From Acetobacteraceae bacterium (GTDB lineage Bacteria; Pseudomonadota; Alphaproteobacteria; Acetobacterales; Acetobacteraceae), in the NCBI GenBank assembly GCA_027487385.1, contig JAIYDS010000048.1, positions 1 to 54,538 of the forward strand: 54,538 nt of DNA. The letters are read 5' to 3'. Shown one piece after another: positions 16,365 to 24,008 of this stretch (its first letter is position 1; every line of letters starts with the position of its first letter). Both the position numbers and the translations under genes were made by a program. The notes below the pieces were generated by a model. That model did no database searches. It saw only the letters and a program-made list of their open reading frames with translations, and was not told the DNA's origin.

Positions 16365-17929
16365 CCGAGCGCGTTCCTCAAGCGATTCTCCTCGAAATCC
16401 AGCTCCTGGCTCAGCTTGGTGAGCAATTCCTCGGCCAGCCTATCCTCGGCCTGGAGGGCGAGGATGGCGCGGCGCGCCGCCTCCAGCCCTTCCAGCCGCA
16501 CGGCGCGGCGCGCGGCACGCTCGGCCGCCACGGCGGCACCGCCCTGGGTGACGCGCTTCAGATGGCTGGCGCGGTCCACATGCTCGGCCAGCAGATCCTG
16601 CGCGATGGGGCCATAGAGAACGTCGCTTGCCCGCTTGCGGATGGCGCCCAGCATGGCCTCCGCCGCCGCATGCCGGGCATGGGCTTCCTCGGGGTCGATG
16701 CCGTGCGGATGCGGTGCCTGCACCAGGCCCATGCGCTTGATCAGCCATTCCAGCGTGGTCCCCTGCACCACCAGCGTCGCGAGGATGGCGCAGAAGGCGA
16801 GGAAGATGATGAGGTCCCGCTCCGGGAAATTCAGCGGCAGCGCGATGGCGGCGGCGAGCGAGACCACGCCGCGCATCCCCGCCCAGGAGATGATGACGAG
16901 GGTGGGCACGGAGGGCAGCGGATCCCGCCGCCGCAGGCCCGGAAGCAGCCGCGGCAGGGCCGCCGCCGGAAAGACCCAGAGGAAACGCGAGATGATCAGC
17001 GCGAGCGAGATGACGAGGGCGAGGCCCGCCAGTTCCAGCGCGCCGCGATCCCCGAGCCGGCCGACAATGTCATTCAGCTGGAGCCCGATCAGGATGAAGA
17101 CCAGCGAGGTCAGCACGAATTCCACGAATTCCCAGACCGCCCGCGCCTCCAGCCGGGTGCGCGCGGAAAACACCCGGTGCTGGGCGCGGCCCAGCATGAT
17201 GCCGGCGGTGACCACGGCCATCACGCCCGAGAGATGCAAGGCCTCGGCCGCCAGGAAGGCGGCATAGCCGGCGAGGAAGGAGAGCGAGGTTTCCAGCAGC
17301 GTGTCGTTCAGCCGGGCCAGCGCCCAGAGCGCGCCGCGCGCCACCGCCCAGCCCAGGGCGATGCCGCCCAGCCCCAGCAGGAAGAAGCTGCCCACGGCCT
17401 CATGCGGCACGAAGCTGCCAGCCGCCATGGCGGCGATGGCGAAGCGATAGATCACCAGCGCCGAGGCGTCATTCACCAGGCTCTCGCCCTCCAGCACCGT
17501 CACGATGCGGCGCGGCAGGTTCAGCCGTTGCAGCACGGCGGCGGCCGCCACCGCATCGGGCGGGGCCAGGATGGCGCCGAGCGCGATGGCCGCCGCCCAG
17601 GGCATGTCGGGGATCAGCAGCCGCGCCACCCAGCCGACCAGGAAGGCGGTGAAGGCGACGCAGCCCACCGCCAGCAGCAGGATGGGGCGCAGATTGCGGC
17701 GAAAGGCGTTCCAGTCGGTGCGGAAGGCGCTGGCCTGCAGCAGCGGCGGCAGGAAAAAGGCCAGCGCCAGCTCCGGATTCAGCGTCACATCCGGCAGGCC
17801 CGGGATGAAGGCGATGGCCGAGCCGGCGAGGATCAGCACCACCGCATAGGGAAGCCCCGCGAAGCGCGCCAGAACGGCCAGCGCGACGCAGGCGGCCATC
17901 ATGGCCAGGACGGCCTCAACGATCTCCAT
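16361..17929 (-). CDS. Na+/H+ antiporter, CPA1 (NhaP) type
   Basis: The protein has 522 residues: about 12 membrane helices over residues 1-395, then a hydrophilic, helical cytoplasmic tail. Signature segments are FFLPPLLQASAFRTDW, GAILAPPDAVAAAAVL and EGESLVNDASALV (the acidic-Asn-Asp ion-binding helix), all typical of CPA1 sodium/proton exchangers. It should exchange cytoplasmic Na+ for H+ in the inner membrane. It overlaps the small upstream gene by one base and the helicase gene by four. Its co-location with the sodium-dependent bicarbonate transporter sbtA suggests that it restores the Na+ gradient that sbtA uses. Confidence 0.88.
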   Translation of the reverse strand: MEIVEAVLAMMAACVALAVLARFAGLPYAVVLILAGSAIAFIPGLPDVTLNPELALAFFLPPLLQASAFRTDWNAFRRNLRPILLLAVGCVAFTAFLVGWVARLLIPDMPWAAAIALGAILAPPDAVAAAAVLQRLNLPRRIVTVLEGESLVNDASALVIYRFAIAAMAAGSFVPHEAVGSFFLLGLGGIALGWAVARGALWALARLNDTLLETSLSFLAGYAAFLAAEALHLSGVMAVVTAGIMLGRAQHRVFSARTRLEARAVWEFVEFVLTSLVFILIGLQLNDIVGRLGDRGALELAGLALVISLALIISRFLWVFPAAALPRLLPGLRRRDPLPSVPTLVIISWAGMRGVVSLAAAIALPLNFPERDLIIFLAFCAILATLVVQGTTLEWLIKRMGLVQAPHPHGIDPEEAHARHAAAEAMLGAIRKRASDVLYGPIAQDLLAEHVDRASHLKRVTQGGAAVAAERAARRAVRLEGLEAARRAILALQAEDRLAEELLTKLSQELDFEENRLRNALG

Positions 17930-18087
17930 CAGCGGCGCTTGATCAGGGCCGCGGCCACGACGCAGGCGGCGATGATGGCCACCGTCATCATCCCCTGGAC
18001 AACGGTGTAGTTCGGCGCATCGGGCGCAACGAACCAGGCGGCGACGGCGCCACCCGCCAGCAATGCGAGACGCAGAATCCAGGCCAT
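17929..18087 (-). CDS. Small two-helix membrane protein
   Basis: A 52-residue hydrophobic protein starts MAWILRLALLAGGAVAAWF, with a second membrane helix over about residues 29-48 and a basic end (KRR). I do not recognise a family. Its stop shares one base with the antiporter ATG (TGATG), so translation is probably coupled and the product may assist the antiporter. A longer frame starting at 18135 lacks a hydrophobic beginning and runs close to sbtB. The 52-base gap to sbtB holds no clear terminator. Confidence 0.6.
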   Translation of the reverse strand: MAWILRLALLAGGAVAAWFVAPDAPNYTVVQGMMTVAIIAACVVAAALIKRR

Positions 18088-18139
18088 CGCGGCACCTCCG
18101 GCCTCAGGATGCCACGGCGGCCCGGCTGATGCCATGCCG

Positions 18140-18445
18140 TTAGAAGTGTTCGGCCCGCAGCACCTGGCAATCGGTGATGTTCACGATGGCCGGGCGGGCG
18201 CCGAGCAATTCCTCACGCGCCTCCACCACCCGATCCGCCACCGCCGCCCCGCAGATGCAGATGATCACCACATTGTCGAGCACGCCGGAGAGGTCCCCCC
18301 CGCGCCGCACGCCCTGCCGCCCGCGTCCGGCGAGCACGGGCAGCTGCGTCCAGCCGGTGGCGCCCAGCCGATCCAGCAGGTCGGTCACCTCGCCCGCCCG
18401 CACGGCCTCGACAACGATCTCGATGCGTTTGCGCGCATGCGTCAT
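18140..18445 (-). CDS. sbtB: PII-like regulator of the bicarbonate transporter (SbtB type)
   Basis: This 101-residue protein has the PII-like ferredoxin fold pattern: KRIEIVVEAV, a GATGWTQL turn, a T-loop segment GRGRQGVRRGGDLSG and the C-terminal VLRAEHF. The cyanobacterial SbtB C-terminal Cys-rich loop is absent; only one Cys is present, before VLR. SbtB proteins bind adenylyl nucleotides and gate the SbtA transporter at the membrane. The start at 18445 gives an ATGA overlap with the end of sbtA, which strongly supports the pairing. A longer frame to 18472 has no family support. Confidence 0.82.
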   Translation of the reverse strand: MTHARKRIEIVVEAVRAGEVTDLLDRLGATGWTQLPVLAGRGRQGVRRGGDLSGVLDNVVIICICGAAVADRVVEAREELLGARPAIVNITDCQVLRAEHF

Positions 18446-19407
18446 GAGCCTACCCCGGCCAGGCGAATCCACAGCGGAATGCCAATCAGGATATTGAAGG
18501 GGAAGGTGATGGCGACGGATAGGGTGACGTAGATCCCCGCATCAGCGCGCGGCAGGGCCAGGCGCATGGCCGCCGGCACCGCGATATAGCTGGCCGAGCC
18601 CGCCAGCACCGCCATCAGCGCCACGCCCCCGGGCGAAAGGCCGATCAGCCCTCCGGTGAAAAGGCCAGCCGCACCGCCGATGAGCGGCATGATCAGGCCG
18701 AAGGCGATGATGGGCAGCGGCAATCCCTTGCCGCTGGCGCGCAGTTGCCGCACCGCCATCAGCCCCATTTCCAGCAGGAAAAGGCACAGCGCGCCGGGAA
18801 ACAGCGCCTCGGTGAAGGGGGCGAGCTGCCTTCGGCCGGGCTCGCCGGCCAGGTAGCCGATCAGGAAGCTGCCCATCAGCAGCACCACAGGGCCGTTCAG
18901 CAGCACCTCGCGCGCCAGCTTGCGGGTGTTGAGCTTGGGCGCATCGGCGTTGCCGCCCAGCCGGGCCAGCAGCAGCGCGGTCAGGATGGCCGGCGTCTCC
19001 ATCACCGCCAGAACCGCCGGCATGAAGCCCTCCTGCGCCACGCCCAGCGTCACCAGCGTGCCGGAGGCGGCGGCGAAGGTGACCACGCTGACCGAGCCGT
19101 AATGCCCCGAGACCGCCGCCGCCGTCTCCCGGTCCAGCTTCGAGCCGAGGCGTAGCAGCAGGAAGGCCGGCAAGGGCAGCAGGAAGGAGAGCAGCACCCC
19201 GGCCGCCAGCGCCGCCCAGAGCCCCTCGGAAGCACCCGGCATGGCCAGCGCCGCGCCGCCCTTCAGCCCGATGGCGACCATCAGGTACAGCGAGAGGCTG
19301 CGCGCCAGGGCCTCTGGCACGGAAAGCTCGGCGCGCACGGCGCCGGCGCCGAAGCCCAGCGCGAAGAACATCACGGGGGGCGGGATCAGGGCGAGGAGGC
19401 TGGACAC
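18442..19407 (-). CDS. sbtA: Sodium-dependent bicarbonate transporter SbtA
   Basis: This 321-residue membrane protein of about ten helices matches the Sbt_1 (DUF897) family: an inverted-repeat carrier with FFALGFGAGAVRAELSVPEA at the N-terminus, GHYGSVSVVTFAAASGTL in the first core and AGSASYIAVPAAMRLALP in the second. SbtA takes up HCO3- with Na+ across the inner membrane. It is best known in cyanobacteria, but homologues occur in heterotrophs, where bicarbonate feeds carboxylases. It is the first gene of a five-gene minus-strand run with sbtB, a small membrane protein, an antiporter and a helicase. No carbon-fixation gene is in the window. Confidence 0.87.
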   Translation of the reverse strand: MSSLLALIPPPVMFFALGFGAGAVRAELSVPEALARSLSLYLMVAIGLKGGAALAMPGASEGLWAALAAGVLLSFLLPLPAFLLLRLGSKLDRETAAAVSGHYGSVSVVTFAAASGTLVTLGVAQEGFMPAVLAVMETPAILTALLLARLGGNADAPKLNTRKLAREVLLNGPVVLLMGSFLIGYLAGEPGRRQLAPFTEALFPGALCLFLLEMGLMAVRQLRASGKGLPLPIIAFGLIMPLIGGAAGLFTGGLIGLSPGGVALMAVLAGSASYIAVPAAMRLALPRADAGIYVTLSVAITFPFNILIGIPLWIRLAGVGS

Positions 19408-19535
19408 GGCCCGTGCCTAGCCGGAACCGGCCTCAGGGGGAACACCCGGCCCGGGAACCACCTTCGGGCATGCCAAGGTTGACCAAGACGCAAGCCTCAA
19501 GAGAGCATGCCCCCAGATCACCCTGGAGGAACTCC

Positions 19536-19913
19536 ATGCCTGATGCGGGCCTCTCGCTCTCGCCCGACGCCATGCGCCAGCGCGCGCTGGAAACGCTCGC
19601 CTCGCTTGTGGGCGGCACCTTCTGGGAGAAGATGCGCATCGAGGCGGCGGCGCGCATCCTGGTCACCGCCCGGCGCGTCGCGCTCCTGGCCGAGAGTGAG
19701 CAGCTGGAGGGCCCGGCGCCCGAGGGCGCGATCCTGGAGCTGGCGCAGCGCTGGGATGCTGGCGCCATGACCGCCAATGAATTCGCCGAGACGCTGGAGA
19801 CGGCCGAGATCGTCGCCGTCCTGGCGGAAGCGCCGGCCTGGGCTGAGGCGGTCTGGGGCGCGCAAAGCCGCGTGGCGGAGGCCGAGAAGGCCAGGCTGCT
19901 CCACCGGCTCTGA
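19536..19913 (+). CDS. Hypothetical helical protein upstream of puuE
   Basis: The protein has 125 residues, mostly helical and rich in Ala and Glu, with no signal peptide, membrane segment, Cys pair or motif that I recognise. The ATG at 19536 has GGAGGA 6-11 bases upstream, which decides the start over an upstream ATG at 19413. A TTGACC box at 19479-19484 could be a -35 element but lacks a good partner. The gene ends 60 bases before puuE on the same strand, so it may belong to the ureide run. Confidence 0.5.
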   Translation: MPDAGLSLSPDAMRQRALETLASLVGGTFWEKMRIEAAARILVTARRVALLAESEQLEGPAPEGAILELAQRWDAGAMTANEFAETLETAEIVAVLAEAPAWAEAVWGAQSRVAEAEKARLLHRL

Positions 19914-19973
19914 CGGGCTGGCGCGCCGCCGGAGCCTGCGCCATGCTGCGCGCCGGCATCCGCAGGAGCTTCC

Positions 19974-20894
19974 ATGGCCGACCACGCCGCCCGCGATTTC
20001 ATCGGCTACGGCCAGAACCCGCCGGACCCGCAATGGCCGGGTGGCGCCAAGATCGCCGTCAATTTCGTGATGAATTACGAGGAGGGTTCTGAGCCCTCCA
20101 TGCAGGATGGCGAAGGCTTCACCGAGACCGGCCTGACCGAGGCGCATGGCCTGAACCAGGTGAAGTCCGGCCGGGACCTCGCCGCCGAGGGCATGTTCGA
20201 ATATGGCAGCCGCGTCGGCTTCTGGCGGCTCATGCGCCTCTTCCAGGAACGCGGCCTGCCGATGACGGTCTTCGGCTGCGCGCTCGCCCTGGAACGCAAC
20301 CCCGAGGCCGCCGCCGCCATCCGCGCGAGCGGCTTTGACGTCTGCTCGCATGGCTGGCGCTGGGTGAAGCATTTCGAACTCAGCGAGGCCGAGGAGCGCG
20401 AGCATATCCGCCTGGCCGTGGCCAGCCTGGAGAAGACCGTGGGCCACCGGCCGGATGGCTGGTATTGCCGCTATGGACCCAGCGTGAACACCCGCCGCCT
20501 GGTCGCGGAAGAGGGCGGTTTCCTCTACGACAGCGACTATTACGGCGATGAATTGCCGATCTGGAAGACCGTGCTCGGCAAGCCGCACCTCGTCGTGCCC
20601 TATTCGCTGACCAACAATGACGGGAAATACGCGGGCTGGATGGGCACCTCCGACCAGTGGTTCTCCTACATCCGCGACGCCTTCGACATGCTGTATGAGG
20701 AAGGCGCCAAGGGCCAGCCCAAGATGATGTCCATCGGGCTGCACTTGCGGCTGATCGGCCATCCGGCGCGGGCGATGGGGCTGCGGCGCGTGCTGGACCA
20801 CATCGCCGCGCGCCGCGATGTCTGGATCACGCGGCGCGTGGATATCGCGAAGCATTGGATGGCGGTGCACCCCTACCAGCCGCCGCGCGATTGA
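19974..20894 (+). CDS. puuE: Allantoinase PuuE (polysaccharide-deacetylase fold)
   Basis: This 306-residue protein has the features of PuuE allantoinase: DFIGYGQNPPDPQWPGGAKI at the N-terminus, VNFVMNYEEGSE, and the NodB-fold segment ASGFDVCSHGWRW. This family hydrolyses allantoin to allantoate without the metal site of classical allantoinases. Some relatives act on other ureides or chitin-like substrates, so the exact substrate is an inference supported by the downstream amidase and M20 hydrolase genes. A start at 19974 matches the family's usual beginning and has AGGAG about seven bases upstream. Confidence 0.82.
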   Translation: MADHAARDFIGYGQNPPDPQWPGGAKIAVNFVMNYEEGSEPSMQDGEGFTETGLTEAHGLNQVKSGRDLAAEGMFEYGSRVGFWRLMRLFQERGLPMTVFGCALALERNPEAAAAIRASGFDVCSHGWRWVKHFELSEAEEREHIRLAVASLEKTVGHRPDGWYCRYGPSVNTRRLVAEEGGFLYDSDYYGDELPIWKTVLGKPHLVVPYSLTNNDGKYAGWMGTSDQWFSYIRDAFDMLYEEGAKGQPKMMSIGLHLRLIGHPARAMGLRRVLDHIAARRDVWITRRVDIAKHWMAVHPYQPPRD

Positions 20895-20974
20895 CGCCGC
20901 GGCGGAGCCGCTGCCAAGCTCCGGCCCGGGAGAACGCAGCATACGGGCAACAGGCTTTTGTCTGGAGGTCATTC

Positions 20975-21016
20975 ATGCGCCGTGCTCCCAACCCCGTATC
21001 GGCCCTGTCCGCATGA
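20975..21016 (+). CDS. Possible 13-residue leader peptide before the atzG-like gene
   Basis: An ATG at 20975 has a strong ribosome site, TGGAGGT, about five bases upstream and opens a frame encoding MRRAPNPVSALSA. Its TGA stop overlaps the ATG of the next gene (ATGA at 21013-21016). The next gene itself has no visible ribosome site. Translation of the leader could deliver ribosomes to it. A sequencing frameshift is another possible explanation. Confidence 0.4.
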   Translation: MRRAPNPVSALSA

Positions 21017-21210
21017 CCTCGGACCTCGAACTGGATTTCCAGTCGGCGCTGCGCGTCGCCGGCATCACCATCGCGCCCGAGCGCTACGCCATCATGCTGG
21101 AGGCCTATCGCTCATGGCGCGCCTTGGCCCTCGTGCTCGATGAGCCGACGCCCTATGCGCATGAACCCGCAGCGGCGCCGCATCCTGTCGCCAGCCCGGC
21201 GCGCGCGTGA
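21013..21210 (+). CDS. DUF4089 / AtzG-like small subunit of amidase
   Basis: This 65-residue protein (DFQSALRVAGITIAPERYAIML, then a proline-rich tail) fits the DUF4089 family. In the cyanuric-acid pathway its member AtzG forms a complex with the amidase AtzE and stabilises it. The gene overlaps the adjoining AtzE-like gene by one base (TGATG), as expected for partners made together. There is no atzD-, atzH- or trzF-like gene in the window, so the AtzG/AtzE pair here probably serves a different carbamoyl substrate. Confidence 0.7.
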   Translation: MTSDLELDFQSALRVAGITIAPERYAIMLEAYRSWRALALVLDEPTPYAHEPAAAPHPVASPARA

Positions 21211-22598
21211 TGGCCGCCCCCGTTCCCTCACTTGCCGAGGCCTCGGCCGGCATCGCCGCCGGCACGCTCTCCCCCGTGGCGCTCACCGAGGCGGCGCTGG
21301 CCCGCATCGCGGCCCAGGAGCCCCGGCTCAACGCCTTCATCACCCTGACGGCCGAGCGCGCCCGCGCCGCCGCCGCCAAGGCCGAAGCGGAGATCAATGC
21401 CGGGCGCCGGATCGGCCCGCTGCACGGCATCCCCTATGCGCTGAAAGACATCTATGACGTGGCCGGCGTGCGGACCACGGCGCATTCCCGCGTGCTGCTG
21501 GACAATATCGCGACCGCGGATTCCGACGCGACGGAGCGGCTGGAAGCGGCCGGCATGGTGCTGCTGGGCAAGCTTGCGACGCATGAATTCGCGCGGGGCG
21601 GGGTGAATGACGCGCTGGCCTTCCCGCGCGCAAAAAACCCCTGGAACCCGGCGCATTTCGCGGGTGGCTCCTCCTCCGGCTCGGGCGTGGCCGTCGCCTC
21701 CGGCATGGTGGCATTGGCCATGGGCTCGGACACGGGCGGCTCCATCCGCTTGCCGGCGGCCTTCTCCGGCTGCGTCGGCCTCAAGCCCACCTATGGGCGG
21801 CTCAGCCGGCGCGGCGTGGTGCCGCTCAGCTTCGGGCTGGACCATACGGGCCCCCTGACCCGCACGGTCGAGGATTGCGCCATGGCGATGCAGGCCCTGT
21901 CCGGCTTTGACCCGCGCGACCCCGGCTCCGCCGACCAGCCGGTGGGCGATTACCTCACCGGCCTGAGATCCGGCGTGGCGGGCATGCGCCTCGGCTATGC
22001 GCGCGCCTATGGCGTCGAGGCCGGGATTGATGCCGAGGCCCAGGCGGCCATGGACGCCGCCGCGCAGACCCTGGCGCAACAAGGTGCCGAGATCGTCGAG
22101 ATCACCCTGCCCGCGCTGCGCCGCTTCGAAGCCGCCTGCTGGACCATCCTGCATGCCGAGAGCTTCGCCATCCACCAGCAGGATCTGCGCCATCGCCCCG
22201 AGGCCTATGGGCGCGTGACCTTCGAGCGCATCGTGCTCGGCGCCTTCGTCACCGGGCCGCAATATGTCCAGGCACAGCGCCTGCGCCACCAATTGACGGC
22301 CGAGGTGGATGCACAGTTCAGTCAGGTGGATGGCATCCTCTGCGCCCCCGCCCATGGCGCGGCCCCGGCGGCGGTGGATGTGGATGATGGCCCTTGGCGC
22401 CGCGCCCAGCCCATCACGGCCGCCTTCAACGTGACAGGCCATCCGGCGCTCTGCCTGCCGGCCGGCTTCGCCGCCAATGGCATGCCGCTCTCGCTGCAGA
22501 TCGTCGGCCGCAGCTTTGGCGAGGCGGAGGTGCTGCGCATCGCCCAGGCCTTCGAGCAGGCGACGGAATGGCACAAGGCGCGCCCACCGGAGGCATGA
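21210..22598 (+). CDS. AtzE-family amidase (amidase-signature hydrolase)
   Basis: The protein has 462 residues and a complete amidase-signature triad: Lys79 in YALKDI, the cis-Ser in the GGSSSGSG stretch near 152-159 and the nucleophile Ser178 in GSDTGGSIR. The overall sequence is like AtzE, 1-carboxybiuret hydrolase, and it sits directly after an AtzG-like gene. Its placement between puuE and an M20 carbamoyl hydrolase suggests a role in breaking down ureide intermediates. Other amide substrates remain possible. The start is ATG 21210; a GTG at 21207 would give a four-base overlap instead. Confidence 0.8.
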   Translation: MAAPVPSLAEASAGIAAGTLSPVALTEAALARIAAQEPRLNAFITLTAERARAAAAKAEAEINAGRRIGPLHGIPYALKDIYDVAGVRTTAHSRVLLDNIATADSDATERLEAAGMVLLGKLATHEFARGGVNDALAFPRAKNPWNPAHFAGGSSSGSGVAVASGMVALAMGSDTGGSIRLPAAFSGCVGLKPTYGRLSRRGVVPLSFGLDHTGPLTRTVEDCAMAMQALSGFDPRDPGSADQPVGDYLTGLRSGVAGMRLGYARAYGVEAGIDAEAQAAMDAAAQTLAQQGAEIVEITLPALRRFEAACWTILHAESFAIHQQDLRHRPEAYGRVTFERIVLGAFVTGPQYVQAQRLRHQLTAEVDAQFSQVDGILCAPAHGAAPAAVDVDDGPWRRAQPITAAFNVTGHPALCLPAGFAANGMPLSLQIVGRSFGEAEVLRIAQAFEQATEWHKARPPEA

Positions 22599-22603
22599 AC
22601 AGA

Positions 22604-23869
22604 ATGGCCACGAATCTCCGCCCCGACATCAGCCTCGCGCAGCGGCTCTTCGACGCGCTGCGCGAGCAGACCTTCGACGGCGTGGGCGTCACGCGCGAGG
22701 CCTATGGGCGGGGCGAGGAGATTGCCCATGCGCTGGTCCGCGCCGAGGCCGAGGCGCTCGGCCTCGAGATCAGCGTGGATTTCGCCGGCAATATGTACAT
22801 GACGCTGCCGGGCACGGATCGCAGCCTGCCGCGTATCATCCTGGGCAGCCACCTGGATTCCGTGCCGCAAGGCGGGAATTACGATGGCGCGGCGGGGGTG
22901 CTTTGCGGCCTCTCCGTCGTCGCTGGGATGACGCGGTCGGGCTTCGTGCCGGCGCGCGACATCACCGTGATGGCGATCCGCGCAGAAGAGGGCGGCGCCT
23001 GGTTCAACGGCTTCCCCGGCAGCCGCGGCGCGCTGGGCAGCTTCCCGCCCGAGAACCTGGCCATCCTGCGCCCCGACACAGGCCTCTCGCTGGAACACCA
23101 CATGCGCGAACTGGGCTTCGACCCCGATGCGCTGCGCAGCGGCCGCAAGCATCTGCGGCGCGAGGATGTGCACGCCTATCTGGAGCTGCATATCGAGCAG
23201 GGCCCGGTGCTGGAGGCCGAGGAAATCCCTATGGGGATCGTCACCGCCCTGCCCGGCAATCGCCGCATCCGTCGCGGCATCGTGCGCGGCGAGTGGAACC
23301 ATTCGGGCGCCACGCCGCGCGCCTACCGGCATGACGCCGCCCTCGCCCTGGCGGAATTCGCGCATCGCCTCGATCTTTTCTGGGGCGCGCTCGAGGCGGA
23401 GGGCGTGCCCCTGGTCATCACCTTCTGCACCATCGCGACGACGGAGCAGGCAGGCTTCGGCAAGGTGCCGGGCGAGATCACCTTCAGCCTCGATGTCCGC
23501 GCGCCGGAACTGCCGACGCTCGATCGCGCCTATGCCGAGATCGACCGGCTCATCGCCGAAATCTCCGCCACGCGCGGCGTCAGCTTCGAACTCACCGGGC
23601 GGCAGGCCAGCGTGCCGACGCCCATGGATGCCGGGCTGCGCGAAGCGATCCGCCAATCGGCCGAGGCGATGGGCATCGCCCACAAGATCATGCCGTCCGG
23701 CGGCGGGCATGATGCGGCCGCCTTCGCCCAGGCGGGGATCCCCGCCGCCATGGTCTTCGTGCGCAACCAGAATGGCAGCCACACGCCGCTGGAGGCGATG
23801 CGCATGGAGGATTTCGCGGCGGCGACCACGGCCATCACCCATTGGGCCGCCCAGGCCGCCTCGGCCTGA
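22604..23869 (+). CDS. M20-family N-carbamoyl-L-amino-acid / allantoate amidohydrolase
   Basis: The protein has 421 residues of the M20 hydantoinase/carbamoylase type. Metal ligands are visible: His83 in GSHLDSVP, Asp94 in GNYDGAAG, Glu128/Glu129 in RAEEGG, the His of LELHIEQGP and a late His in GSHTPLEA. Family members include allantoate amidohydrolase, ureidoglycolate hydrolase and N-carbamoyl-L-amino-acid hydrolase. Next to puuE, allantoate hydrolysis is the best guess. The ATG at 22604 has GGAGG ten bases upstream; an in-frame ATG at 22595 overlaps the amidase stop but leaves no room for a ribosome site. Confidence 0.8.
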   Translation: MATNLRPDISLAQRLFDALREQTFDGVGVTREAYGRGEEIAHALVRAEAEALGLEISVDFAGNMYMTLPGTDRSLPRIILGSHLDSVPQGGNYDGAAGVLCGLSVVAGMTRSGFVPARDITVMAIRAEEGGAWFNGFPGSRGALGSFPPENLAILRPDTGLSLEHHMRELGFDPDALRSGRKHLRREDVHAYLELHIEQGPVLEAEEIPMGIVTALPGNRRIRRGIVRGEWNHSGATPRAYRHDAALALAEFAHRLDLFWGALEAEGVPLVITFCTIATTEQAGFGKVPGEITFSLDVRAPELPTLDRAYAEIDRLIAEISATRGVSFELTGRQASVPTPMDAGLREAIRQSAEAMGIAHKIMPSGGGHDAAAFAQAGIPAAMVFVRNQNGSHTPLEAMRMEDFAAATTAITHWAAQAASA

Positions 23870-24008
23870 CGCCGCGGGAAGCGGCAGTCGCTCGGCGCCC
23901 TGCCGCAAGCTTGGGCTGGGCCGGCCCACGCAACCCCCGGTCGGCTGGCTTTGCGCTTGCGGCGGGCGCCTGGCGCCGTCAGCCTCTCCGCTTCGAGGAG
24001 TGATCCGC

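Noticed and set aside
11754-16616. A very long open frame (1620 codons) on the plus strand across the helicase gene and part of ahpC
   Set aside because: Its product has no family pattern and is rich in Arg, Gly, His and Gln, as expected for the antisense of a high-GC gene. The minus strand carries clear helicase motifs throughout.
19479-19510. Promoter with TTGACC for the hypothetical gene at 19536
   Set aside because: No acceptable -10 hexamer is found 16-18 bases downstream, so the box alone is not reported as a feature.
21013-22598. Cyanuric acid degradation (atzDEGH) cluster
   Set aside because: Only the AtzG/AtzE-like pair is present. The allantoinase and M20 neighbours point to ureides instead.
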